Below are positions 7,290-14,828 of a DNA stretch of 30,320 nt, piece by piece. The notes under the pieces were generated by a model that was not told the origin of the DNA, did not search any database, and was given only the letters and a program-made list of their open reading frames with translations. Within the stretch, counting starts at the first letter, position 1, and each line of letters starts with the position of its first letter. Location: assembly GCA_964637345.1 (NCBI GenBank), contig CAZWTD010000014.1, positions 1-30,320 of the forward strand. Reading direction: 5' to 3'. Made by a program: the position numbers and the translations under genes. The stretch comes from CAZWTD01 sp964637345. Its GTDB lineage: Bacteria > Patescibacteriota > Patescibacteriia > HK-STAS-PATE-3.

Positions 7290-7456
7290 CGGCTAGGAAC
7301 CTCTCCACGGAGGGCCCCGCTCGGCGGGGGTTTTGTCTTTTGTCCCTTTGGAGTGGGACAGGGGGGCCGGCTTCGCCGCACCAGTGGAAGGTACGGCTAT
7401 ACGGCGGCGGGACCGCGACGGAATCTCACCGTCTTCCCATTTGCGAATTGTGGGAC
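7290..7456 (-). promoter_or_regulatory. Cobalamin (B12) riboswitch
   Basis: Read on the minus strand, the core matches the cobalamin riboswitch family: GGGAA, then the P4 stem-loop GACGG-TGAGATT-CCGTC, then GCGGTCCCGC (7407-7416), CGCCGTATAGCC, CCACTGG and GGCGAAGCC. Peripheral hairpins TGTCCC/GGGACA and CCCCGC/GCGGGG follow. I could not place a canonical B12 box (AGCCAGGAGACCTGCC) with confidence, so the 3' boundary is approximate. The element sits in a 275-base gap after cobO and controls the DUF4430-DUF6580-NodB-like operon; high adenosylcobalamin should switch these genes off. Confidence 0.82.
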
Positions 7457-7459
7457 TCA

Positions 7460-7488
7460 AGTCTAGCGCCCTGCCACGAAAACGTCAA
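7460..7488 (-). promoter_or_regulatory. Promoter of the riboswitch operon
   Basis: TTGACG (7483-7488), exactly 17 bases, TAGACT (7460-7465) on the minus strand, starting three bases after the cobO stop codon. Transcription would start near 7453, directly in front of the aptamer. Confidence 0.8.
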
Positions 7489-7490
7489 AT

Positions 7491-8027
7491 CTAATAATCA
7501 ATCCCCTTCACGGCTAAGGTTCCAGAATCAAAAGGATGGCGCACCTTCCCCATTTCTGTCACGAGGTCGCAAAGTTTCACGATCGAAGGATACGCAACAT
7601 GTCCGGTGAGCACCAGGTGGAGATCCGGGCGTTTCGCTTTGATGAGCTTTGTAATCGCCGACTGGGGGAGGAGCTTCGACTCAACGGCCGAGACAGCCTC
7701 ATCCAAGATGACCACGTCATACTCCTTCGAGCGAACGGCTGTTCGGGCCGCCTTGAGTGCGCGAACGGCTGCCGCCCTATGCACGCTGAAGGGCTTCTTG
7801 TCGTTCAAGATTTTCACAAAGCCCTCGCCGAGGACCCAAACATCAACACCAAGCCGTTGTAAGACCGCCCGCTCCCCGGACGGCCATTTCTCTTCCTTCA
7901 CGAATTGAAGAAAGAACACGCGCTTCTTCCACCCGCGCGCCCGGACGGCAAGACCGACCGCAGCGGTCGTCTTGCCTTTTCCGTTGCCGATGTAGAGAAT
8001 TGTCAGGCCTCCCCCTGCTTGCTTCAT
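7491..8027 (-). CDS. cobO: Cob(I)alamin adenosyltransferase (CobA/CobO/BtuR type)
   Basis: A 178-residue ATP-dependent enzyme that transfers the 5'-deoxyadenosyl group to cob(I)alamin, making adenosylcobalamin. Visible: the Walker-A-like GNGKGKTT at 14-21, VVILDE at 105-110, LVLTGH at 138-143 and the family C-terminus (EMGKVRHPFDSG, KGIDY). Length is normal for the family. It is placed after nrdJ, the enzyme that needs its product, and before the riboswitch operon. No cobalamin biosynthesis genes are present, so it probably acts on imported corrinoid. There is no Shine-Dalgarno site; TAAGAT lies four bases before the ATG, which could be a -10 box for a leaderless start, but the matching -35 is poor. 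Confidence 0.93.
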   Translation of the reverse strand: MKQAGGGLTILYIGNGKGKTTAAVGLAVRARGWKKRVFFLQFVKEEKWPSGERAVLQRLGVDVWVLGEGFVKILNDKKPFSVHRAAAVRALKAARTAVRSKEYDVVILDEAVSAVESKLLPQSAITKLIKAKRPDLHLVLTGHVAYPSIVKLCDLVTEMGKVRHPFDSGTLAVKGIDY

Positions 8028-8114
8028 AGCGATCTTATTTTTTTGCCGAGAGCGTCGACTTCAGGTCGCGCTCGAGGCACCTTCGGAAAGGGGAGGCAGC
8101 GACGAAGGAGCGTT

Positions 8115-8150
8115 GGAAGGGGAAAACCCCTTCTTTGGGTTTTCCCCTCC
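8115..8150 (-). terminator. Long stable hairpin between nrdJ and cobO
   Basis: An inverted repeat with a 12-bp core (AGGGGAAAACCC paired with GGGTTTTCCCCT) plus two more pairs past a bulge, and a 6-base loop, begins six bases after the nrdJ stop codon. No T-tract follows, so it is not a classical intrinsic terminator. It may stabilise the nrdR-nrdJ message or reduce readthrough into cobO. The remaining bases to 8027 contain no gene. Confidence 0.55.
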
Positions 8151-8155
8151 AAGCA

Positions 8156-11077
8156 CTAGGAACACCCACTTGTTTGGCCGCACTCCATACACTTATAGCA
8201 GGAGCCGCTCCGAACCATGATGGCGCCGCAGAAGTCGCACGGCGGAGCATCGGTTTGGTTCTGGATCGTCATAAGCTCAAGTTGAACGCCATTCGTCGGC
8301 TCAGCGACGACCGGGGCTGGAGCAGCTGTTTTTGCTACTGGCGCCGGGCTTGAAGCGGAAGCTGCGTGGCCGTTCCCGTTGATCTGTTCAACGAGCTCGT
8401 GATTATGCACTTCGGCCGCGTCCTTCGGCGAGAGAAACTTCAAGGCCATCCAGCGGAAGATGTAATCTACGATCGACTTCGCCATCGGAATCTGGGGATT
8501 CCGGGTGAAACCGGAGGGCTCGAAGCGAAGGTGGGTAAACTTATTCACGAGGACCTTCAAGGGAACGCCGTACTGGAGGTTGAGCGAGATGGAGGTCGCG
8601 AAGACATCCATAATCCCGGAGAGCGTGCTCCCCTCTTTATTCATGACAATGAAGAGTTCGCCCGGCTGACCTTCGGGATAGAGGCCGACGGTAATGTAGC
8701 CTTCATGCCCCGCGATATCGAACTTGTGGGTAATCGAGGCGCGCTCGTCCGGAAGCTTACGGCGGTAGGGTTTCGGCTCAGCAGCCGGGGCGGCTTTCAC
8801 CTCGCGCTTCTTGCCGTCTTCAGTTAAGGACGTATTCAGCGGTTGGGTTCGCTTTGAGCCGTCGCGATAGATCGCGAGCGCTTTCAAGCCAAGCTTCCAG
8901 CCCTGGATATAGGCATCCATAATTTCCTCTACCGTCGATTCCGAGGGCATGTTGACCGTCTTCGAAATGGCTCCGGAGATAAAGGGCTGGGTTGCGCCCA
9001 TCATCTTGATATGACCCATGTGGTGGATGGAACGCTCTCCCTTCGCCGCCTTAAACGCGCAGTCGAAGACTGGGAGGTGTTCAGGCTTGAGGTGCGGGGC
9101 GCCTTCAATCGTGTCATTCGTGTCGATGTAGGCCTTCATGTCATCGACCTGGGTATCGGTATAACCGAGAACAGAGAGGGCGAGCGGAACGGTCGAATTC
9201 ACAATCTTCATATAACCGCCGCCCACGAGCTTCTTATACTTCACGAGGGCGATATCCGGCTCAATGCCCGTCGTATCGCAATCCATCATGAAGGCAATCG
9301 TTCCGGTCGGCGCGAGAACCGATACCTGCGCATTCCGAACGCCGTAGGCCTCGGCCGAACGAACAACCCGATCCCAAACTTCCCGGGCGGCTTCTGCTAA
9401 GTCGCTCGGGATCAACTTCTGGTTGATCTCGTCAACGGCTGTTCGATGCTGCCGCATCACCTTCAGAGTCGGTTCTTTGTTCTCATTGTACCCAGGGAAG
9501 GCCCCCATGACGCTGGCAATCTTCGCTGACTGCTCGTAGGCCTGTCCGGAGAGGAGCGAAGTGATCGCCGCTGCGTACGCCCGTCCTTCATCGCTGTCGT
9601 AAGGAAGACCAAGCGACATCAAGAGCGCGCCGAGGTTGGCGTACCCGATCCCGAGCGTCCGATAGAGGTGGCTGCGGTGAGCAATCGCTTCGGTTGGATA
9701 GCTCGAATTGTCGACGAGGATTTCCATCGCGGTGATGAGCACCGTGATCGCCTTCTGGTACTTCGCGAAGTCGAATTGACCGTCGACCGTCCGAAACTTC
9801 ATTAAGTTGATCGACGCGAGGTTGCAGGCCGTATCATTCAAGAACATGTACTCGGAGCAGGGGTTCGACGCGTGGATCCGGTCCGTGTTCGCACAGGTGT
9901 GCCAGTTGTTGATCGTCGTGTCGTACTGAAGGCCCGGGTCTCCGCAAAGATGCGTTGCCTCGGCAATCTGACGGAGGACGTCGCGGGCTTTATAGGCATC
10001 GATAACGTCGCCGTTCCGAACGGAGCGAGTCTGCCAGTGGGCGTCATTCTCAACGGCGCGCATGAATTCATCCGTGACCCGAACGCTATGGTTGGCATTC
10101 TGAAAGAAGATTGACGTATAGGCTTCACCGTCGATTGCGCCGTCGTAGCCGGCATCAATGAGCGCCCAGGCTTTTTCTTCCTCTTTCGCTTTACACCAGA
10201 TGAAATCGATAACGTCAGGATGGTCGATGTTCAGAATAGTCATCTTGGCTGCCCGGCGCGTCTTTCCCCCCGACTTGATGACCCCGGCGAACGCGTCGAA
10301 GCCTTTCATGAAAGACACCGGCCCAGAAGCAGTTCCCCCGCCCGAAAGATGCTCTTTTGAGGAACGCAACGGAGAGAGGTTAGAGCCCGCGCCCGAACCG
10401 AACTTGAAAATCATCCCCTCGGTCTTCGCCAGGGTGAGGATGGAATCCATGGAGTCGCGCACCGAGAGAATGAAGCAGGCCGAACACTGGGGATGGGTAT
10501 AGTCGTCTTCAGCCAGCTCAACGGTTCCGGTCGTCTTATTCCAATACCAGCGTCCCGCACCAGAGCCTCGATCGTACCGATGGACGCCACAGTTAAACCA
10601 CACCGGGCTGTTAAAGGTCAAATACTGATGAACAATAAGCCAGGTTAGTTCATCATAAAAAGCCTTAGCATCATCTTCTGTTGCAAAGTAGTTGTCCGCC
10701 CGGCCCCAATCAGTAATCGTCGCTGTGACGCGATCAATCAACTGGCGAACGCTCGTTTCTCGGCTTCCCTTATCCTTATCGCCATAAAAATACTTTGAGG
10801 CGACGATGTTCGTGGCATTCTGGGTCCAGAAATTCGGAACCTCGACCTCTTTTTGCTCAAAAACAATTTTCCCTTTGGAATCAGTAATCGACGCCGTCCG
10901 CTTCTCCCATTGGATCTCGTCAAAGGGATTCACATTCCCGCGAGAAAAAAATCGCTCCCACTGGAGCCCTCGTCCGCCGTTCGGCTGGTCGCCGCGTCGG
11001 AACAGTTGATCAAGAACCGTCGTTGACGAAGACGTCTGGCCAGTTGGCGAATTGGAGTCGGGTTGGGTCGACCGCAT
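8156..11077 (-). CDS. nrdJ: Class II (adenosylcobalamin-dependent) ribonucleoside reductase
   Basis: A 973-residue enzyme that reduces ribonucleotides to deoxyribonucleotides using a radical made from adenosylcobalamin, with no need for oxygen or an iron partner subunit. The redox cysteines are Cys198 (THPQCSACF) and Cys418 (NDTACNLASIN). The radical-site triad is Asn405-x-Cys407-x-Glu409 (SNPCSEY). APTGTIAFMMDCDTTGIEPD follows. The C-terminal tail (947-973) has CxxC motifs (CDFC, CYKCMEC), the usual zinc or redox-shuttle module of long NrdJ proteins. No intein is evident. The start ATG 11077 has AAAGGA eight bases upstream. It lies 42 bases after nrdR and shares its NrdR-controlled promoter; the cofactor-making cobO follows. 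Confidence 0.97.
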   Translation of the reverse strand: MRSTQPDSNSPTGQTSSSTTVLDQLFRRGDQPNGGRGLQWERFFSRGNVNPFDEIQWEKRTASITDSKGKIVFEQKEVEVPNFWTQNATNIVASKYFYGDKDKGSRETSVRQLIDRVTATITDWGRADNYFATEDDAKAFYDELTWLIVHQYLTFNSPVWFNCGVHRYDRGSGAGRWYWNKTTGTVELAEDDYTHPQCSACFILSVRDSMDSILTLAKTEGMIFKFGSGAGSNLSPLRSSKEHLSGGGTASGPVSFMKGFDAFAGVIKSGGKTRRAAKMTILNIDHPDVIDFIWCKAKEEEKAWALIDAGYDGAIDGEAYTSIFFQNANHSVRVTDEFMRAVENDAHWQTRSVRNGDVIDAYKARDVLRQIAEATHLCGDPGLQYDTTINNWHTCANTDRIHASNPCSEYMFLNDTACNLASINLMKFRTVDGQFDFAKYQKAITVLITAMEILVDNSSYPTEAIAHRSHLYRTLGIGYANLGALLMSLGLPYDSDEGRAYAAAITSLLSGQAYEQSAKIASVMGAFPGYNENKEPTLKVMRQHRTAVDEINQKLIPSDLAEAAREVWDRVVRSAEAYGVRNAQVSVLAPTGTIAFMMDCDTTGIEPDIALVKYKKLVGGGYMKIVNSTVPLALSVLGYTDTQVDDMKAYIDTNDTIEGAPHLKPEHLPVFDCAFKAAKGERSIHHMGHIKMMGATQPFISGAISKTVNMPSESTVEEIMDAYIQGWKLGLKALAIYRDGSKRTQPLNTSLTEDGKKREVKAAPAAEPKPYRRKLPDERASITHKFDIAGHEGYITVGLYPEGQPGELFIVMNKEGSTLSGIMDVFATSISLNLQYGVPLKVLVNKFTHLRFEPSGFTRNPQIPMAKSIVDYIFRWMALKFLSPKDAAEVHNHELVEQINGNGHAASASSPAPVAKTAAPAPVVAEPTNGVQLELMTIQNQTDAPPCDFCGAIMVRSGSCYKCMECGQTSGCS

Positions 11078-11119
11078 ACGAGAATCCTTTCTGATACCTT
11101 GATTGAATTGTGAGCTTTT

Positions 11120-11662
11120 CTACCGGCGGGCTGTCCGACGGTTCTGAACGTGGCGGGAAGGTCGGGGGCGTGAACGAGGCGACCGAGAAGGCCGCGATCC
11201 CCGAAGGAGGTACTGAAGTTCGCGCTGGAAGGTCTCGGCGTCCTGGAAGGAACGGTAGACCGAGGCGAATCGAATATACGCCACCGGGTCCACCCGCTGC
11301 AAGTGCCGCATGACGATTTCGCCAATATCACTGGCCTTAATCTCTTGCGTTCCGCCTTTCCGAGCACCTTTTTTCTGAATGTCCCCCTCAATCCGGCTTA
11401 CCAGGCGCCGGAATTCTTCGGCCGTAATCGGCCGCTTCTCAGTCGCTTTACGTAATCCTTGTTCGAGCTTCTCGCGGAGGTAGGATTCCCGGCTCCCGTC
11501 GCGCTTCAGAACGCTGAGGTTAAGAAGTTCGACTTCCTCGTAGGTCGAGAAGCGAGAGCTGCAGCGGGCGCACTCACGTCGGCGGCGGATCGCGAATCCG
11601 TCGGTTACCAGCCGCGAGTCCGTCACCTTACTATCCGGGTGATGGCAAACCGGGCATTTCAT
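11120..11662 (-). CDS. nrdR: Transcriptional repressor NrdR with an extended Arg/Ser-rich tail
   Basis: A 180-residue nucleotide-sensing repressor of ribonucleotide reductase genes. The zinc ribbon uses Cys3, Cys6, Cys31 and Cys34 (CPVC, CARC); the ATP-cone covers about 47-137 and senses ATP/dATP. NrdR proteins usually end near residue 150; residues 151-180 here are an extra basic tail rich in Arg, Ser and Pro. Two matching operator-like boxes lie upstream at 11765-11780 and 11798-11813, one filling the spacer of the promoter, so autoregulation and control of the downstream nrdJ are expected. The ATG at 11662 has no obvious Shine-Dalgarno site and the leader is about 120 bases long. No structure was recognised in that leader beyond GC-rich stretches. 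Confidence 0.96.
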   Translation of the reverse strand: MKCPVCHHPDSKVTDSRLVTDGFAIRRRRECARCSSRFSTYEEVELLNLSVLKRDGSRESYLREKLEQGLRKATEKRPITAEEFRRLVSRIEGDIQKKGARKGGTQEIKASDIGEIVMRHLQRVDPVAYIRFASVYRSFQDAETFQRELQYLLRGSRPSRSPRSRPRPSRHVQNRRTARR

Positions 11663-11764
11663 GGGTCAAGCGAGAAAGGTCAGAGCTACTCCCGTCCCTG
11701 ATCCGCCGGTTGGCAAAGCGCCGTCCGGCCGGGTTGGGGCAGGGCGCTCGTCCTCCCCCCTTTC

Positions 11765-11780
11765 CTACCATATCTAGTAC
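11765..11780 (-). promoter_or_regulatory. NrdR box, downstream copy
   Basis: Minus-strand GTACTAGATATGGTAG. It shares the outer twelve bases (GTACTA, TGGTAG) with the copy 33 bases upstream and overlaps the first transcribed bases of the nrdR message. Confidence 0.75.
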
Positions 11781-11791
11781 TTATCGATCCA

Positions 11792-11819
11792 AGTATACTA
11801 CCAGATATAGTACTGTCAA
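11792..11819 (-). promoter_or_regulatory. nrdR-nrdJ promoter with NrdR box in its spacer
   Basis: TTGACA (11814-11819), a 16-base spacer, TATACT (11792-11797). The whole spacer (11798-11813) is the second box, GTACTATATCTGGTAG, close to the known NrdR consensus ACAC-TATAT-N-T-N-GTGT. Bound NrdR would cover both promoter elements. The predicted start is near 11785. Confidence 0.85.
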
Positions 11820-11825
11820 GAAGTT

Positions 11826-11861
11826 TGAAAAACGCCTTCATTCTCTGATTTTGGAAGGCGT
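11826..11861 (-). terminator. Intrinsic terminator of ftsZ
   Basis: On the minus strand ACGCCTTC pairs with GAAGGCGT (8 bp, 14-base loop) and ends in TTTTT. It lies about 45 bases after the ftsZ stop codon and just before the nrdR promoter. Confidence 0.8.
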
Positions 11862-11905
11862 ATCTGTCGTTGATTTCTCCGACCTTGCTTCGTGTTCCGA
11901 ACTCC

Positions 11906-13117
11906 TTAGAGCATCTTTTTCCGGATAAACGCCGGAATTTCAAGCTCTTCTTCTTCCTTTGTCTTCTCGGGGACGGCCGGAGCGGCGCTTGGACGGTTTT
12001 GGGGGACAACTCGGCGCTGCACAGGGCTGGGTTCCGGCGCTGAAACGGTGGGTTGAACTGGTGCCGAGCGGAAAGCTGACGGTCGCTCTTCCTCTTCCCG
12101 CATGATCGGAGAAGATTGGGGCAGCTTCTTCATTGTTGGACGAGGGCCGCCTTTCCCGAAACCGGTCGCGATGACCGTAATCTTCACCTCATCGCCAAGA
12201 CTCTGATCGATCACTGAGCCGAAGATCACTTTGGCATTTGGATCAGCGGAAGCAGTAATGACCTTGGCAGCCTCATTCACCTCGTACATCGAAAGTTTCT
12301 CGCCGCCAGTGATGGTAAAGAGAATACCCTTGGCTCCATCGATCGAAAGCTCAAGGAGCGGAGAGTCGATCGCCGCCTTCGCCGCATCCATAGCCCGATT
12401 CTCGCCCGTTGCCCGGCCAATACCCATCAAGGCTGTCCCGGCTTCGGCCATAATCGCCTTCACGTCAGCAAAGTCAACGTTGATAAGGCCCGGAACGGTG
12501 ATGAGCTCAGCAATACCCTGAACGCCTTGGCGCAGGACATCGTCAACAATCGAGAAGGCCTCAAGGAGTGAAGTCTTCTTATCGATGATTTGCAGGAGCC
12601 GGTCGTTCGGAATGGTGATAATCGTATCAACCCGGTCAGCTAGGTCGCCGTGTCCGCCTTCCGCGATCGACATGCGCTGGGCGCCCTCAAAACTAAATGG
12701 CTTTGTAACAACCGCTACGGTCAGCGCGCCAAGATCCTTTGCGATCTCGGCAATGACCGGCGCTGCCCCGGTTCCAGTACCGCCGCCGAGCCCGCAGGTG
12801 ATAAACACCATGTCCGAGCCTTTCAGCAGTTCGCGAATTTCGTCCTGGTTCTCTTCCGCGGCTTTTCGGCCGGTGTCGGGATCCATTCCAGCGCCAAGAC
12901 CCCGGGTCGTCGTCTTCCCGATATGAATCTTCGTCGGCGCCGAATTATGATGGAGCGCTTGAGCGTCCGTGTTCACGGCAATAAAATCGATCCCGCGGAT
13001 ATGGGAATCGATCATACGGTTCACGGCCGAGCCGCCGGAACCGCCAACGCCAACGACCTTAATCTTCGCGAAGGTTTCGATGGCGGGCTTTACTTCAGTT
13101 GGGTAGTTCTTCGGCAT
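11906..13117 (-). CDS. ftsZ: Cell division protein FtsZ
   Basis: A 403-residue tubulin-like GTPase that polymerises into the division ring. Visible: the glycine-rich start VVGVGGSGGSAVN (21-33), the GTP-binding GGGTGTG (111-117), the T7-loop NVDFAD (213-218) with its catalytic Asp, and a disordered Pro/Ser/Glu linker (about 330-390). The C-terminal peptide EIPAFIRKK (393-401) normally binds FtsA. The start ATG 13117 is the only sensible one. It follows ftsA but has its own promoter (13153-13182) and a terminator (11826-11861), so it can be made as a single-gene message. A GGAG/CTCC hairpin in the leader may modulate translation, since no good Shine-Dalgarno site lies near the ATG. Confidence 0.97.
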   Translation of the reverse strand: MPKNYPTEVKPAIETFAKIKVVGVGGSGGSAVNRMIDSHIRGIDFIAVNTDAQALHHNSAPTKIHIGKTTTRGLGAGMDPDTGRKAAEENQDEIRELLKGSDMVFITCGLGGGTGTGAAPVIAEIAKDLGALTVAVVTKPFSFEGAQRMSIAEGGHGDLADRVDTIITIPNDRLLQIIDKKTSLLEAFSIVDDVLRQGVQGIAELITVPGLINVDFADVKAIMAEAGTALMGIGRATGENRAMDAAKAAIDSPLLELSIDGAKGILFTITGGEKLSMYEVNEAAKVITASADPNAKVIFGSVIDQSLGDEVKITVIATGFGKGGPRPTMKKLPQSSPIMREEEERPSAFRSAPVQPTVSAPEPSPVQRRVVPQNRPSAAPAVPEKTKEEEELEIPAFIRKKML

Positions 13118-13152
13118 TTGGAGATTCGGAGGATTGCTCCTTCGCTTTCAGT

Positions 13153-13182
13153 AGTGTAGCCAGTCTGAGGCCTTCCTGTCAA
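13153..13182 (-). promoter_or_regulatory. ftsZ promoter
   Basis: TTGACA (13177-13182), 18-base spacer, TACACT (13153-13158), located in the 84-base gap between ftsA and ftsZ. The leader is about 30 bases. Confidence 0.8.
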
Positions 13183-13201
13183 CGCGGGTCATACACAAGC
13201 C

Positions 13202-14443
13202 TCAGGGGAGGAAGCTCTTGAGCCAACCGCGCACTTTTCCGGTCATATCTTTCATGGAACCGAGCTGCTTTAATTGAAAGCCGCCCTGGTTCTCGCTCAG
13301 ACTTGCGCCCCAGGCAACCAGGCCAATCGCAGTGGTAAAGGTTGGTTCGTGAATTTTGTCAATGGCGCTCACAACATTCAACGGAAGACCAACGCTCGCC
13401 GGCAAACGGAACTCGCGTTTTGCGACCTCGGTAATACCCGCAAGCTTCGCACCTCCACCGGTAAGCACGACACCGGCCGGAAGACGACCTGAGCGTTCAA
13501 TATGCTGAAACTCCTTATCAATCATCGTAAAGAGTTCTTCCGTCCGCGCTTCGATGATCTCGGCGACGTGGCGGCGCGAGACAAGCCCTTCGTCCCCGCC
13601 CTCAATATCACCAAGCTGAATATCGTCGCGCTTATGAATTTGATCGGGAACCGCGGTTCCGAACTCAACCTTCACCCGCTCGGCAACATCAATTGAGGTA
13701 CGAAGACCGATCGCGATATCGCTCGTAATATGATTCGAGCCAATCGGGAGAATCTTCGTATGGAGAACATCCCCTTCTTCAAAAACGACAAGCGAGGTCG
13801 TACTTGAACCAATATTCACTAGCGCAACGCCGAGATCGCGCTGACGCTTTGTGAGGCAGGACTCCGCGGCCGCAAGAACGCCGAGGACGAGGTCATCGAT
13901 ATGGATACCGGTTCGGTAGATGCACTTCGTTAAATTCTTCACCTGCGAGGAGAGCGCCTGGATAATCTGAACGTCGACCTCAAGCCGAAGTCCGGTCATT
14001 CCAACCGGATCCTTAATCCCCGCCTGGTTATCAACCGTATACGACCGTGGAATAACGTGCAGGGTTTCGTAATTCGGCGGGGTGGCGACCGTCTGAGCGG
14101 CTTCAATAACCCGCTCGACATCATCATCACGGATCTCACCATCCGCTTTCGCAACGGCAACCACGCCGTGGCTGTCCTGAGAGGTGATATGGGTTCCTCC
14201 AAGGCCGATAAAAGCCCGTTCTACCGGAATACCGGACATCCGCTCGGCCCGCTCCAGGGCAGTCGAGATGCTCGTCACCGCATCCTCGATGCTCGTGACT
14301 GAACCTTTACTAATGCCCTCTGAAGGGCTTTCGGCAGCCGCCAGGATTTGGAGACTGTCATCGGTTGGATGTTTTTGGCCAACGACGACGCGGATTGCGT
14401 TCGAGCCGATATCGAGGCCAGTGAGGAGTATGTCTTTTGCCAT
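13202..14443 (-). CDS. ftsA: Cell division protein FtsA
   Basis: A 413-residue actin-fold ATPase that ties the FtsZ ring to the membrane. Visible: the phosphate-1 loop near the start (LTGLDIGSNAIRVVVG), the SHS2/1C insertion, the adenosine motif VVLTGGGAKLAGI around residue 320, and a C-terminal amphipathic helix (KVRGWLKSFLP) that inserts in the membrane. It follows dgkA by 22 bases and precedes ftsZ, the usual order. A short purine stretch (CGGA) lies before ATG 14443. Confidence 0.96.
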   Translation of the reverse strand: MAKDILLTGLDIGSNAIRVVVGQKHPTDDSLQILAAAESPSEGISKGSVTSIEDAVTSISTALERAERMSGIPVERAFIGLGGTHITSQDSHGVVAVAKADGEIRDDDVERVIEAAQTVATPPNYETLHVIPRSYTVDNQAGIKDPVGMTGLRLEVDVQIIQALSSQVKNLTKCIYRTGIHIDDLVLGVLAAAESCLTKRQRDLGVALVNIGSSTTSLVVFEEGDVLHTKILPIGSNHITSDIAIGLRTSIDVAERVKVEFGTAVPDQIHKRDDIQLGDIEGGDEGLVSRRHVAEIIEARTEELFTMIDKEFQHIERSGRLPAGVVLTGGGAKLAGITEVAKREFRLPASVGLPLNVVSAIDKIHEPTFTTAIGLVAWGASLSENQGGFQLKQLGSMKDMTGKVRGWLKSFLP

Positions 14444-14465
14444 AGGATCCGTTGAGAGTGGAAAA

Positions 14466-14828
14466 CTAGATGAAGTGAGGGAGGAAGACGATTAGGCCGA
14501 TAATCGCTGCGCCAATCGAGGCGAGGAGCACGAGCGAGGCCATCAGGTCTTTAATAACTTTAACGTAAGCGTGAATTCTTGGCTCGAGCAGGTCCGCGAG
14601 CTTCTCAATCATCGTGTTGAGGAGTTCAAGGACCAGAACGAGGGTAATGACGAGAATGAGCGAGACCTCCTCCCAGCGTTCGAGCGGGACAATGAGCATG
14701 AGAACGACGACGCCGAGAGCAACGAGCGATTGGAGCCGGAAATTCTGCTCATTGCGCCAAGCCGTCAGGAGACCGCGGAGGGCGTATCGGAAGCTCTTGA
14801 AGAGCAGTCTAGGATTAAGGAAGGTCAT
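14466..14828 (-). CDS. dgkA: Diacylglycerol kinase / undecaprenol kinase family membrane protein
   Basis: A 120-residue membrane enzyme with three helices (about 30-48, 52-74, 96-118). Family signatures are RNEQNFR (25-31), the catalytic stretch ELLNTMIEKLADL with Glu68, Asn71 and Glu75, and KVIKD (90-94). Gram-positive-like members phosphorylate undecaprenol for cell-wall lipid recycling; E. coli DgkA uses diacylglycerol. The sequence alone does not decide the substrate. The start overlaps the ybeY stop in an ATGA junction, so the two are translationally coupled. Confidence 0.92.
   Translation of the reverse strand: MTFLNPRLLFKSFRYALRGLLTAWRNEQNFRLQSLVALGVVVLMLIVPLERWEEVSLILVITLVLVLELLNTMIEKLADLLEPRIHAYVKVIKDLMASLVLLASIGAAIIGLIVFLPHFI

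Noticed and set aside
7314..7344. Plus-strand terminator-like hairpin (CCCCGC-TCG-GCGGGG then GTTTTGTCTTTT)
   Set aside because: No plus-strand gene leads into it, and it lies inside the minus-strand cobalamin riboswitch, where the same bases form a peripheral stem.
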